DNA of 64,000 nt from Methanobrevibacter sp. (GTDB taxonomy: Archaea; Methanobacteriota; Methanobacteria; Methanobacteriales; Methanobacteriaceae): NCBI RefSeq assembly GCF_017447225.1, contig NZ_JAFSNZ010000060.1, forward strand, positions 1-64,000, in the 5' to 3' direction. Below, piece after piece: positions 27,773 to 37,420 of this stretch (position 1 is its first letter; each line of letters starts with the position of its first letter). A program made the translations under genes and the position numbers. The notes under the pieces were generated by a model, which was given only the letters and a program-made list of their open reading frames with translations, ran no database searches and was not told the DNA's origin.

Positions 27773-28612
27773 ATGAGTGTTAAAGAATTAAAATCCGTTG
27801 ATATATCTTCATATACTATCATATCAACAGGGATTGTTGCATTGATTTGCCTATTAATATCTTTAATTATTGCAGGAACAGTCAGTCTTATGGTGCCGAA
27901 TAGTTTTGGAGTAATGATTTATACTGTTCCAACAATTGTTTTCAGCGGAATAATATGCAGCATCTTTTTACACTTCAGCGGAGCATATCTTTACAATATC
28001 CTATCTAAAAGAATAGGTTGCATTAAATTCAATATTGAAGGAGATTATATTGAAAAGATTTCTACAAAAGAAACTGCATTGCTTGTTGGAACAATAACAC
28101 TAATAATATTGCTTGTAGTATACCTGGCATTTTCCCTGTTGATTCCATTGTTTTTAAGCTCTTTAATTACGGTTTTAATGTATGCTTCACAAACTGCGGT
28201 TGCATCAATCATATACCAAGCAATGATTGTTATTTCCAATCCGACATCAATAATTTTTGGAATAGTGGCTGTAGTAATATTTACTTCAGTATTTACATTA
28301 CTTGGAACATACATTTACAACCTATTGGGGTCAAGTGAAAGAGGAATAAGTGTAAAACTTGAAAATGAAGGAGATTTAGTCCAACTTGAATCAATTAATC
28401 CATTGGATTTTGGTATAGCTATTGGCGCAATATGTCTTATTTTAAGTTTCATAATAGGATTAATTATGATTTTAAGTGGAACTGCAGTATTTTCTGCATT
28501 ATCAAGCATATTAGGTACATTTGTAAGTTCATTTATTGGAGCTGTGCTAATTGCTTTTTGTTATAATTTCCTTGCTCCAAAAATTGGAAAATTAAAAGTA
28601 GAATTGGAATAA
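27773..28612 (+). CDS. Membrane protein with an internal repeat, 279 aa
   Basis: A polytopic membrane protein with a repeated unit. Each unit has two hydrophobic helices ending in a YxYN(I/L)L segment, then a short soluble loop with GxIxxxLE-type sequence: GAYLYNILSKRIGCIKFNIEG, GTYIYNLLGSSERGISVKLE and FCYNFLAPKIGKLKVELE (positions near 75, 180 and 262). This looks like three copies. No family was recognised with confidence. It starts 8 nt after purB and ends in a terminator hairpin. Confidence 0.75.
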   Translation: MSVKELKSVDISSYTIISTGIVALICLLISLIIAGTVSLMVPNSFGVMIYTVPTIVFSGIICSIFLHFSGAYLYNILSKRIGCIKFNIEGDYIEKISTKETALLVGTITLIILLVVYLAFSLLIPLFLSSLITVLMYASQTAVASIIYQAMIVISNPTSIIFGIVAVVIFTSVFTLLGTYIYNLLGSSERGISVKLENEGDLVQLESINPLDFGIAIGAICLILSFIIGLIMILSGTAVFSALSSILGTFVSSFIGAVLIAFCYNFLAPKIGKLKVELE

Positions 28613-28642
28613 AGAAATCAATTGATTTCTTTTTACTTTTTT
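28611..28642 (+). terminator. Terminator after purB operon
   Basis: AAAGAAATCA and TGATTTCTTT form a perfect palindromic stem overlapping the stop codon, followed by a T-rich run. Confidence 0.7.
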
Positions 28643-28654
28643 AGGTTAATATAA

Positions 28655-29785
28655 ATGAAAACAGATAGATTTGAAACATTTTTTGATGCTATAATAGCAA
28701 TAATAATCACAGTCCTTGTATTGAAATTATACCAACCAGAACAAGCAACATGGAGTGCGATTTGGACCCTAAAAATACAATACTTAACCTATTTACTTTG
28801 TTTTATCATAATTTTTAATACATGGTACAATGATCATGACTTTTTCAAATTAATAGATGAAATTGACAATAAGATAGTATGCATATATGGTGTTCTAATA
28901 TTTCTATTATCATTGTTACCTTATTTTTCAGCATGGCTAACTTTATATTTCTATTCAGCACATGCACAATTAATTTTTGGCTTATTATTCATCTCAACAA
29001 ATCTGACATACACATTTTCAACTTATCTAATATGTAAAGCAAATCCTGAAAATGAAATATTAAGTAAAATTAATTTTTTAAAAATTAGACGCTACATACC
29101 AAACATTATTATTTTATTTGGTATGATATTAACTTGTACAATTTTTATCCCTGCAACATACATCACCTGTTTAATTGCAACTTCAATATGGATAATAATA
29201 GTTAGAATGCCAAATAACATAACTGAAGATAAAAATCGTTTTGAAGCATTGATCGATGCAATTGTTGCAATAATACTGACCGTTATTGTATTGGAAATTA
29301 CAATGGCTAGTGGAGGCAATATAACTGACCTTTTAAATCTAAAAGTAGAATTCTTAGCATATATTATAAGTTTCATCGTATGCTTCAATTACTGGATGTA
29401 CAATAATGATTTATTCAACCGTGTAAGCAGAATTAATTATGATGTAATCTGGTCAATGGGATTTTCATTATTTGTGCTTTCACTAATCCCATATTTTACA
29501 AAATTTGTTTCTGAAAATTTCTATTCCGCAGTTGCACAATCTGCATATGGCATTTCTTTCATATTAATTATTGTATCCTGGATAATGACAACAAATAATC
29601 TAAAAAGGATTAACAACAATATTAATCTTCATCATATGATTAAAAATAATTATCCTTTATATATAATGTTAACTATCACAATTATTGGATTTATAATGGG
29701 CCATATTTTTTATCCGCCACTAATAATACTGTTTTGTTTTGTTTCAATTATATTTATGTGGGCAACAAACATTATATTGAATTAA
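28655..29785 (+). CDS. TMEM175-family protein, two fused 6-TM repeats
   Basis: A 376-aa membrane protein made of two homologous halves (about 1-185 and 190-376). Each starts with the family's first-helix motif: RFETFFDAIIAIIITVLVL in repeat 1 and RFEALIDAIVAIILTVIVLE in repeat 2. In TMEM175 channels this helix (RxxxFSD) lines the potassium pore. Here the Asp and following Ile/Ala are kept while FS is changed. Prokaryotic members are usually single 6-TM units that form tetramers; the tandem form resembles the vertebrate lysosomal channel. Ion selectivity cannot be read from the sequence. Confidence 0.8.
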   Translation: MKTDRFETFFDAIIAIIITVLVLKLYQPEQATWSAIWTLKIQYLTYLLCFIIIFNTWYNDHDFFKLIDEIDNKIVCIYGVLIFLLSLLPYFSAWLTLYFYSAHAQLIFGLLFISTNLTYTFSTYLICKANPENEILSKINFLKIRRYIPNIIILFGMILTCTIFIPATYITCLIATSIWIIIVRMPNNITEDKNRFEALIDAIVAIILTVIVLEITMASGGNITDLLNLKVEFLAYIISFIVCFNYWMYNNDLFNRVSRINYDVIWSMGFSLFVLSLIPYFTKFVSENFYSAVAQSAYGISFILIIVSWIMTTNNLKRINNNINLHHMIKNNYPLYIMLTITIIGFIMGHIFYPPLIILFCFVSIIFMWATNIILN

Positions 29786-29818
29786 TATATATTTTATAAA
29801 TAATGGGAGAGTAAGTAT

Positions 29819-30823
29819 ATGAAAGATATTTTCGATGAATGTCAATTTAGAGATTTGAAGATTAACAGCAGAATTATCCGTACCGGTGCTTGGCAAAGAG
29901 AAACTGAGGACGGAGGATATTTAACGCCTGCAGTATATGACAAATATGAGAAAATGGCCAAAAGCGGCGTTGGATTAATATTGTCTGAAATGTTTGCACT
30001 GGACCGCAAGGATAGATTTTTTGAATATTCAGCAAACATGAACTATAAGGGATTCGTTAAAGATTATAAGCAAATTACTGACATTTGCCATAATTATGAT
30101 GTTCCTGTTTTAGGCCAGCTGGCATTTTTCTACTATGATGATGGAGACAACCAAAAGGCAGAGCCTAATGACTTAACAATTGAAGGGATAAGAAAATTAC
30201 AGGCTGAAGTAATTATGGCCGCTAAAAAATTCTCATTTGCAGGATTTGACGGCATACAAATCAATATGGGAAACAATTTTTACTTATCAAGATTTACAAA
30301 CCCCTATTTCAATCAGAGAGAAGACGATTATGGCGGAAACACTTTAAACAGAATGAGAATAGTTCTGGAGATAATCAAACTAATTAAAAAAACAATAGGA
30401 TTTCATGTCAGCTGCAGAATAAACATTGAAGACGTTAGAAAAGGCGGGTTGACACAGGAAGAGAGCATGAAAATGGCGAAGTTACTTGCCGAAAATGGTG
30501 CCGACAGCATCCAGATTACAGGAAGAACCATTTCAATGAAATATGATGCAAAAGAAAAACATATCTTTTTGGATTATGCAAATCAATTAGCACAGGAAGT
30601 AGACATTCCAGTTATATTGGCCGGAAATTTAAGGGATATGGAAACTATGAACGAAATATTGAATACAAACAATGTGGAATTCATGTCACTGTCAAAACCC
30701 TTTGTTGCTCAGGCAGATTTCTTAGCTGACTGGAAAGCAAACGGAAAAGGATCATCAAGATGCAAAGGATGCAATAACTGCTATTCAAAAAAAGAAAGCA
30801 GATGTTTCCAATATAGTGACTAA
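29819..30823 (+). CDS. Old yellow enzyme-like NADH:flavin oxidoreductase
   Basis: A 334-aa FMN-binding TIM-barrel protein. Family segments are RIIRTGAWQRETEDG (start of the barrel), VGLILSEMF, GFDGIQINMGNNFYLSRF with NPYFNQREDDYGG (the strand carrying the conserved RxDxYGG-type motif), RINIEDV, and VILAGNLRD for FMN phosphate. The C-terminus has a cysteine cluster, RCKGCNNCYSKKESRC, suggesting an iron-sulfur or zinc site as in longer OYE members, though no second FAD domain follows. The substrate is unknown. Confidence 0.82.
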   Translation: MKDIFDECQFRDLKINSRIIRTGAWQRETEDGGYLTPAVYDKYEKMAKSGVGLILSEMFALDRKDRFFEYSANMNYKGFVKDYKQITDICHNYDVPVLGQLAFFYYDDGDNQKAEPNDLTIEGIRKLQAEVIMAAKKFSFAGFDGIQINMGNNFYLSRFTNPYFNQREDDYGGNTLNRMRIVLEIIKLIKKTIGFHVSCRINIEDVRKGGLTQEESMKMAKLLAENGADSIQITGRTISMKYDAKEKHIFLDYANQLAQEVDIPVILAGNLRDMETMNEILNTNNVEFMSLSKPFVAQADFLADWKANGKGSSRCKGCNNCYSKKESRCFQYSD

Positions 30824-30831
30824 AAAAATAG

Positions 30832-30872
30832 AATTAATTGATTATAAAATCAATTAATTTTTAACTCTTTTT
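30832..30872. terminator. Bidirectional terminator between convergent genes
   Basis: AATTAATTGAT and ATCAATTAATT form an inverted repeat with T-rich flanks on both strands, between the oxidoreductase and copA. The copA stop lies inside it. Confidence 0.55.
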
Positions 30873-33337
30873 ATAGGTGGCACGTAACGTTTAAGCAGTA
30901 ATGAAAGAGAAATGACCGTCACTGAACTCAATGCCATAGCCAAACCAGCGAATTCTGGCTGGAACATTATGCCGAAAGTAGGATATAATACTCCTGCAGC
31001 AACTGGAATTAATATTGAATTATATGCGAATGCCCAGAAAATATTCTCTTTAATTCTTCTCATAACCTTTTTAGAGAACTGTACAGCGGCCACAACATTT
31101 TCCAAGTCGCCTTCCATTACCACAACATCCCCACTTTCCATTGCAATATCAGTACCGTTACCCATTGCAACACCGATATCCGCCTGCGTTAATGCAGGTG
31201 CATCGTTGATACCGTCTCCAGTGAACAGTACTTTTTTAGAACCGTTCGCCTGAATATTTTGAACAATATCCAATTTGTTTTCAGGCAATATTCCTGCTTT
31301 GACATTATCGATGCCCACATCTTTTGCAACAGACAGTGCTGTGCTTTCATTATCTCCTGTTAACATGTATGTTTCAATGCCCATCTTATGCAATTCTTCA
31401 ATGGTTCTTTTAGAATTTGGCTTGACCTTATCTGAAAGACTTAAAATTCCTCGAATAGCTCCATCAACAGCTAAAAGAATAATCGTTTTGCTTTGATTTT
31501 CCAAATCAGTGTAAGAATTTAAAACATCATCATTAATTTCAACATCATAACTTTGCATTAGTGATTTATTTCCTGCAAGAACAGATTTTCCGTCAATTAC
31601 TGCCTTGATACCCTTACCGGTTACATTTTCAAAGTCCACTGTGTTTAATAATTCTAATCCTTCTGCCTTTCTGACAATAGCTTTTGCAATAGGATGGTTG
31701 GAATTCTGTTCAACGGAAGCAGCAAGTGCAATCAACTCATTTTCATCAATACCGTATGCTATGACATCATCCACTTCAGGCTTACCTTCTGTGATAGTAC
31801 CTGTTTTATCAAATGCCGCAACATCAATCTGACCGGCATTTTCCAGAGTATCACCATTTTTAATCAGAATACCAAATTCAGCTGCTCTTCCGACACCAAC
31901 TGTTACTGCAGTAGGAGTAGCCAAACCCAAAGCACAAGGACATGCTACAACAAGGATTGATATTAAGCATGTTAATGAGAACAGTAATGTAGCTCCTAAA
32001 AGGAAATACCAAATACAGAACACTGCAATAGCTATTGTTAAGATAACCGGAATAAAGTAAGTGACAATGGTATTTGCAAATTTCTGAACCGGAGGCCTTG
32101 AAGACTGAGCCTTTTCGACCAAGCGGATAATGTTTGAGAGAACAGTTTCAGAACCGATTTTCAATGCTGAAATAATTAAGACACCATCCTGATTGATAGT
32201 ACCTGCAAAGACTTCTTCACCATCCTTTTTAACTTTAGGAATAGGTTCACCGTTAATCATGGATTCATCAACATATGATTCTCCACCTATGACCTTACCG
32301 TCAACAGGTATTTTATCACCGGGTTTAACGAGAAGTTTGTCCTCAATATTGATTTCGGCAATTTGAACTTCCTGTTGAGAAATGACCTCATTGTTTTCAT
32401 CAACTTCAACCAATGTAGCCACAGTTGGCTGAAGACCAATCAATTCACGAATTGAATCGGAAGTTCTCTTTTTAGCTCTTGCTTCCAGATACCTACCAAT
32501 CATTAAAAATGAAGGTAGCATTACTGCAGATTCATAGAACATGAAAGTGTGGTCCAATACGATACCGAATGTTCCCAGAATACTTGATCCGTAAGCCACA
32601 ATAATACCCATGGAGTACATTACATCCATATTCAAATTCTTATGCATCAGACCGTTGATTCCAGCTTTTAAAATTGGAAGTGAAACATATAAGAATGGCA
32701 AAATACTTACAATCAGTGAAAGCAATCCCATTGATGATATATCAATTCCTGTGGCATGATGTATCTGGTGGGTTAAACCCATTAGGGGATCCCACATGCT
32801 GTACATCAGAATCATTAGAATAGCGGAAAATATCAAACCGACAATGATACGATTTCTTTTGCTTATAAGGTCTTGTCTGTATAATTCCTCTTCATCTATT
32901 TCTGTCTGTCCATCGATTCCTAAAAGTTCAAATCCCAAATTATTTATGACCTTTTCCATATCGTCAATGGTAACTTTACTCTTATCATAACGAACATATG
33001 CAGTTCCGGAAGTCAAATCTGCCTTGACATCGAAAATTCCGTCTAAACGAATCAGGAAGTTTTCAACATTCATTGTACATGAAGCACAATGCATTCCGTC
33101 AATCCTTAAAGTAACTTCATCTGAATGTAACTCGAACCCTAAATTTTTGACTATGGATTCCATTTCATCATAGCTCATTTTCTTAGGGTTGATTGTAATA
33201 TGTAGTTTGTTTGAAGCCAAGTCTGCATCAACTGCTTCCACACCTTCTTCACGTTCAAATGTTTTATTGACACTTAAAACACATGAAGCACAATGCATTC
33301 CTTCAATAGGTACATCCATATCTTTAAGCTTTGCCAT
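30854..33337 (-). CDS. copA: Copper-exporting P1B-type ATPase
   Basis: An 827-aa Cu(+) pump. Two N-terminal heavy-metal-associated domains carry GMHCASC (C16/C19 and C84/C87). The membrane part has the metal-binding VACPCALGLATP. The catalytic part has DKTGTITEGKP (phosphorylated Asp), the SNHPIA nucleotide site and GDGINDAPAL. The last two helices contain YNSILIPVAAG and MALSSVTV, matching the copper-specific P1B-1 subgroup. No copper-sensing regulator is adjacent. It appears monocistronic. Confidence 0.95.
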   Translation of the reverse strand: MAKLKDMDVPIEGMHCASCVLSVNKTFEREEGVEAVDADLASNKLHITINPKKMSYDEMESIVKNLGFELHSDEVTLRIDGMHCASCTMNVENFLIRLDGIFDVKADLTSGTAYVRYDKSKVTIDDMEKVINNLGFELLGIDGQTEIDEEELYRQDLISKRNRIIVGLIFSAILMILMYSMWDPLMGLTHQIHHATGIDISSMGLLSLIVSILPFLYVSLPILKAGINGLMHKNLNMDVMYSMGIIVAYGSSILGTFGIVLDHTFMFYESAVMLPSFLMIGRYLEARAKKRTSDSIRELIGLQPTVATLVEVDENNEVISQQEVQIAEINIEDKLLVKPGDKIPVDGKVIGGESYVDESMINGEPIPKVKKDGEEVFAGTINQDGVLIISALKIGSETVLSNIIRLVEKAQSSRPPVQKFANTIVTYFIPVILTIAIAVFCIWYFLLGATLLFSLTCLISILVVACPCALGLATPTAVTVGVGRAAEFGILIKNGDTLENAGQIDVAAFDKTGTITEGKPEVDDVIAYGIDENELIALAASVEQNSNHPIAKAIVRKAEGLELLNTVDFENVTGKGIKAVIDGKSVLAGNKSLMQSYDVEINDDVLNSYTDLENQSKTIILLAVDGAIRGILSLSDKVKPNSKRTIEELHKMGIETYMLTGDNESTALSVAKDVGIDNVKAGILPENKLDIVQNIQANGSKKVLFTGDGINDAPALTQADIGVAMGNGTDIAMESGDVVVMEGDLENVVAAVQFSKKVMRRIKENIFWAFAYNSILIPVAAGVLYPTFGIMFQPEFAGLAMALSSVTVISLSLLLKRYVPPIKRVKN

Positions 33338-33411
33338 ACTATCACAACCTATATAGATTATATATGAAAATAAGAATTTATAAAGTTTAGGTATACAAAA
33401 AAAATTAAAAA

Positions 33412-34644
33412 TTAGAAGACACAGGATGTGTCCTTAACCACGTTTCCGTCCTGAATAACCCTAATGATGTTATCAGGATTAGTTAAGACACTAATATCCA
33501 CTAAAGGATTTTTTTCAACGAAAATCATGTCTGCGCATTTTCCCTCTTCAATTGAACCGATATCTGACCTGCCTAAAAATTCGGCAGCCTTTGAAGTGGC
33601 GCATGATATTGCCTGCTTTGGAGTCATTCCGATATCAACCAGATTAATTAATTCCTTTAAATTGTGTCCGTGAGGAATTACACCGCTATCCGTACCCATA
33701 ACGATATTGACTCCCTCATCATAAGCAATTTGTATATTTTCCTTGTGAACTTTAACGATTTCCTTTAATTTAGCCAATTTCTCATCGGCATAATTGTCCC
33801 ATGAAGGAAATCCGTGCTCATACAAGAACTGATGAACCAATAATGTTGGAACTAATGTGACATCATTTTCAACCATTTTATGAGAAGTTTTAACATCAAT
33901 GAAAGTTCCATGTTCAATTGATGAAAATCCAGCATCAATAGCCTTATTCATACCTTCAAGACTGTGGCAATGAGCAGATACCTTTAAATTATTGAGTTTA
34001 GCTTCACCAACAATTGTTTTAAGCTCTTCCAAATTAAATTGAGAAAATTCAGGAGACGTGTTTGTGGTCAAAACACCTCCGCTACACATTACCTTTATAA
34101 AATCAGCGCCTGCTCTTTTGACTTCACGGGTTTTCTTTAAAACTTCATATGGTCCGTCACATCTTCCTTTTGGAAAACCAGGATACATTATTTCCATGTC
34201 AAAGCCTGAAGGAAGCATCAAATCGAAATGCCCACCAGTCATGACCAATGGCGTAACACATATTTCTATTTTAGGCGCTGTAAACAGACCTTTCTGTTGA
34301 GCCAGTTTAACTCCTACATCCGCTGATCCGCAATCTCTAATTGTTGTAACTCCTGCATCTATTGTCTGTTTTCCATGAGGCACACCATTATAGAAATGAA
34401 TAGCTAATGGATTAGCCATATTTTCTTCTTTGTGAAAACCTTTAGCTAAAATATGAGTATGACAATCAATAAAACCCGGAAGCACATAATTTCCATTACC
34501 CTCAATAACCTTTACGTTTTCCTTTGTGTTTATTTTTCCTGAAGAAATTTCCTTGATGTATTTTCCTTCAATCAAGATGTTTAAGTTTCCTTTAAACTCG
34601 TCATCAGGGTTAATAACATTAACATTTTCAATTAGAGTCTGCAT
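33412..34644 (-). CDS. Amidohydrolase-family metal-dependent hydrolase
   Basis: A 410-aa amidohydrolase of the imidazolonepropionase/prolidase-like group. The metal-binding residues are in GFIDCHTHIL, VSAHCHSLEG, SIEHGTFID and MGTDSGVIPHGHN, the last supplying the catalytic Asp. I start at ATG 34644 (MQTLIENVNVI), preceded by GTGATA; an in-frame GTG at 34653 would touch the upstream gene. It follows the phosphomevalonate dehydratase small-subunit gene by 9 nt, so they share a transcript. The substrate is unknown. Confidence 0.85.
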   Translation of the reverse strand: MQTLIENVNVINPDDEFKGNLNILIEGKYIKEISSGKINTKENVKVIEGNGNYVLPGFIDCHTHILAKGFHKEENMANPLAIHFYNGVPHGKQTIDAGVTTIRDCGSADVGVKLAQQKGLFTAPKIEICVTPLVMTGGHFDLMLPSGFDMEIMYPGFPKGRCDGPYEVLKKTREVKRAGADFIKVMCSGGVLTTNTSPEFSQFNLEELKTIVGEAKLNNLKVSAHCHSLEGMNKAIDAGFSSIEHGTFIDVKTSHKMVENDVTLVPTLLVHQFLYEHGFPSWDNYADEKLAKLKEIVKVHKENIQIAYDEGVNIVMGTDSGVIPHGHNLKELINLVDIGMTPKQAISCATSKAAEFLGRSDIGSIEEGKCADMIFVEKNPLVDISVLTNPDNIIRVIQDGNVVKDTSCVF

Positions 34645-34653
34645 CAGTATCAC

Positions 34654-35043
34654 TTATAAAATCGTAATAGTCCCATTATCCCCATCAACTTCAACTACAG
34701 CACCGTTAGTTAATTCATCCGTGCTGGCCGGAGAATCGACCATCGGAATATCGGACATTATGGCACCTGTAGCTATAATCGGTTCTGCATTAAGGCATAT
34801 TATGGCTTTTGGAGCGGTGTTGTTTTTCATCATCTGAAAAATCACATAAGAACCTACGGTAGACCCTTTTCCGCCAGGGATAAATAAAACTTTGTCTTTA
34901 ATACTTTGGCCTTTCAATTCATGGTTCGGGTCAATTACTACACCGTTTTCGGGATTTACCCCACCAAGAAAACTGATAGGCTCTGAACTAACCAATAGCT
35001 CTCCTTTTCCTTTTCCTTTAGCAATATTTCTACATTCAATCAT
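34654..35043 (-). CDS. Phosphomevalonate dehydratase small subunit (AcnX/DUF126)
   Basis: A 129-aa swivel-domain protein of the DUF126/AcnX small-subunit family. Family features are [38 protein letters not shown] and the [20 protein letters not shown] segment near the substrate loop. With a large AcnX subunit it forms phosphomevalonate dehydratase of the archaeal mevalonate pathway, making trans-anhydromevalonate 5-phosphate for isoprenoid lipids. The large subunit is not in this window. A downstream amidohydrolase is in the same unit. Confidence 0.85.
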   Translation of the reverse strand: MIECRNIAKGKGKGELLVSSEPISFLGGVNPENGVVIDPNHELKGQSIKDKVLFIPGGKGSTVGSYVIFQMMKNNTAPKAIICLNAEPIIATGAIMSDIPMVDSPASTDELTNGAVVEVDGDNGTITIL

Positions 35044-35089
35044 TAAGAAATATTATATAATAACTACTATTTAAAAAATTAGATTGGAA

Positions 35090-36346
35090 CTAAACAACAT
35101 CCTTTTTCATTACTTCACGTAAAACCGCTGTTGCATAAGATCCCTTGTTAATTGAAAATTCAGCCAGCACACCATCATCAGTTGCCTTTGCAGATGCATC
35201 CCATACCTGGAATCTGACTGCTCTTCTAAGGCCATGGCTTCCTAAGCGAGGCATTTTCGGAACTTCGAAATCGCTTTTATCAAGACTATAACTTTCAAGA
35301 ATGTTCTTTTCCATTTCACCAACTTCCCCTCCGGCAAAAGGAACTTTGGTGCCGTATAAAGGAACTGTAGGGTTAACTTCAAAATTATCAATGAGCTTTT
35401 GATATTCCTCAGGAGTTTTATCACGTACAATACGCTCTTCCTTATCTATTATAATATCCCCTTCAATGTATCTGTTAATTCCCATCTCCACCCTGTGACT
35501 AACGGCATCATTGAATAAGTAAGATTGATATGCATGGACAAACATTCTCTGCAATGGTTTTGGAAGTGCGTGCAGAGCATTCATATATGCCTTATCGTCC
35601 AATTCACCTTTTTTAGAATCCTTGATTAACTGACGGACCATCATTTTTTCATATCTCATTCCCTTGCCCATTAATTCCAATGACTTTTCCAAATCCCCAT
35701 CATCATAGGCCTGTCTTGCAAGCTGGTTTTCGCCGCTTTCTTCAGGAGATGGGTTGCCAACATATCTTCTGACAGCTTCAGCCAAATCATTTTGGATTAA
35801 GGCTTCACCAACCAAATGAGTATTGGTTCTAGGCTTACCGAAACGTTGCCATCCATAATAATTAGGAACACCGGTCACTTCCAATTGCTTTAAGACTTCA
35901 TTTGCAACATCCGCACTTTTTTCAATATCGTCCAAGTCACGAATTAGAATTCTGAATTTGTTTCCATTAAGCTGACCCATTCTGAGTTTTTTACGGCCTC
36001 TGGTAATTTCTAAAAAATCAGTCTTATAGATATCCAAGTTTTCGACTTGTTTGAATTGTTCTTCTGAATCCATGTTTGCAATGCAAATCCATTGGCGGGT
36101 AAGGGCTTTTTTATCCTTCATTCCGGCAAAACCCATTCTTTTTCTGTCAATATGCAAATCACGGGCAATATCTAAAACAACATCCAAGGTTGTTCTTCCA
36201 AGCTTTTCAATCCAAATCCAGACATTCGGACCTTCACCTGTCGGAAGCATTTCCGGAATTTCTTCGACATAAAAATCTTCATATTGGTTTCTGATTGACC
36301 CACCAATTCCTTTCTGACTGGTAACATAAGTATTAGCATTTAACAT
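35090..36346 (-). CDS. truD: tRNA pseudouridine(13) synthase
   Basis: TruD makes pseudouridine at position 13 of tRNA. The 418-aa protein has EDFYVEEIP, the catalytic Asp in GFAGMKDKKALTRQW, NYYGWQRFGKPRTNTH, and the inserted TRUD domain, ending LPRLGSHGLRR..FSINKGSYAT. I place the start at ATG 36346 (MLNANTYVTSQKG), with TGTGAT upstream; the longer frame runs into the tRNA-Arg gene and is not real. It begins 18 nt after that tRNA on the same strand. Confidence 0.93.
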   Translation of the reverse strand: MLNANTYVTSQKGIGGSIRNQYEDFYVEEIPEMLPTGEGPNVWIWIEKLGRTTLDVVLDIARDLHIDRKRMGFAGMKDKKALTRQWICIANMDSEEQFKQVENLDIYKTDFLEITRGRKKLRMGQLNGNKFRILIRDLDDIEKSADVANEVLKQLEVTGVPNYYGWQRFGKPRTNTHLVGEALIQNDLAEAVRRYVGNPSPEESGENQLARQAYDDGDLEKSLELMGKGMRYEKMMVRQLIKDSKKGELDDKAYMNALHALPKPLQRMFVHAYQSYLFNDAVSHRVEMGINRYIEGDIIIDKEERIVRDKTPEEYQKLIDNFEVNPTVPLYGTKVPFAGGEVGEMEKNILESYSLDKSDFEVPKMPRLGSHGLRRAVRFQVWDASAKATDDGVLAEFSINKGSYATAVLREVMKKDVV

Positions 36347-36364
36347 AGTATCACAAAACAAAAA

Positions 36365-36439
36365 ATGCCCCGGCCGGGATTTGAACCCGGGGAATGGGAT
36401 CCGCAGTCCCATGTGTTATCCAAACTACACCACCGGGGC
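36365..36439 (-). tRNA. tRNA-Arg (GCG)
   Basis: A complete cloverleaf: acceptor GCCCCGG/CCGGGGC, D arm GTGT/ACAC, anticodon stem TGGGA/TCCCA with loop CTGCGGA (anticodon GCG), T arm CCGGG/CCCGG, discriminator A. CCA is not encoded. A T-rich tract follows, then truD. Confidence 0.95.
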
Positions 36440-36931
36440 AGGACAAAATAAGCTATCACATTAATATAAGATTTTCATAGTATATAATATTTTTTTAAAA
36501 ATGATAAATTTCATTAGTCTTTGATTTGAACTAGACAATAATTGAAATATGGATTAATTAAATCAATACAGAAACTAATCCTTTTATTTAAATAACTGAA
36601 AAAACACGTTTAAATGAATTGGTAACTTGATATGAAATATGATATAATAGTGATATATACGAAAAAGTTCAATTTAATATTTTAAAATGAATTTGGCAAT
36701 ATTTAATGAATTAAATTGAATATACATAACATACACACATGATAAACGAAAAGAATTGATAATCTTTATATAATATTAAAAAAAGAAGGAATATTGTGCA
36801 TTGACTGGTGGAAATACACCACCACAAAACTAAATTTCTGCTGGGAAAATGTACAAAATTGTATGTAAAGGCTGATATATTCACCACCAAACACGTATAA
36901 GTATCGGTCTATTACATACAAAGGTTTAATA
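36440..36931. other. Intergenic AT-rich region with one hairpin
   Basis: About 490 bases between tRNA-Arg and the pilin-like gene. I see no convincing gene. TATA-like sequences near 36470-36490 could drive the tRNA. A 6-bp stem (TGGTGG at 36806-36811, CCACCA at 36819-36824) followed on the minus strand by a T-rich run may terminate the pilin-like transcript. A further ACCACC occurs near 36882. Confidence 0.5.
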
Positions 36932-37369
36932 TCACCAAAGATACAATGTGTATGAATAACCATCAAAATTACGTGTTGCAACTGATATCGTTTCCGCTTT
37001 TGAAAAATCGCCTGAACTGGACAATACTTTTGAATCAAGTTTGTTTGATTCTACAAAACGATAGTTAGTTAATTTCAATTCGCTGAATTTTTCATCACAT
37101 ATTTCTGAAACTTCCCTAATTGATTTTTTGGAATTTCTATTATCTTTCAGAACAGAAGTGATTTCTGATAAAAAGCTATGATCATAAAAATCAACCCTGC
37201 CACCCAATATTTCCATTATATCCTGAGCATCCTTTGAATCATGAGAAATATCTGAGTATGTCGGATTTGGAATTGAAACTAATGAATTCAGCATTAACAA
37301 GGCAATGAATAATATGCTTAAAGCAATTAAGGCGTCTGCAATATATAAATTTCCAGTTTCATCTTTCAT
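36932..37369 (-). CDS. Type IV pilin-like protein, 145 aa
   Basis: The N-terminus MKDETGNLYIADALIALSIL is a short charged leader followed by a long hydrophobic helix, as in archaeal type IV pilin-like proteins processed by a class III signal peptidase. The remainder is a polar domain of about 105 residues (coil-rich, one Cys in EICDEKF) ending in aromatic GYSYTLYLW. No classic pilin motif past the helix is seen, so the assignment rests on the N-terminus. It stands alone; no secretion ATPase is nearby. Confidence 0.65.
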   Translation of the reverse strand: MKDETGNLYIADALIALSILFIALLMLNSLVSIPNPTYSDISHDSKDAQDIMEILGGRVDFYDHSFLSEITSVLKDNRNSKKSIREVSEICDEKFSELKLTNYRFVESNKLDSKVLSSSGDFSKAETISVATRNFDGYSYTLYLW

Positions 37370-37420
37370 GAAAAGATGTTAACTTCCATAATATATAAAA
37401 AATATGGAAGTGTGAAAAAA

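Noticed and set aside
36347-36412. N-terminal extension of TruD through the upstream tRNA
   Set aside because: The added residues are the translation of tRNA-Arg sequence; ATG 36346 has a proper ribosome-binding site and matches the family start.
36766-37038. 90-codon frame downstream of the pilin-like gene
   Set aside because: It overlaps the pilin-like gene in another frame, is rich in aromatic and Cys residues from AT-rich sequence, and has no ribosome-binding site.
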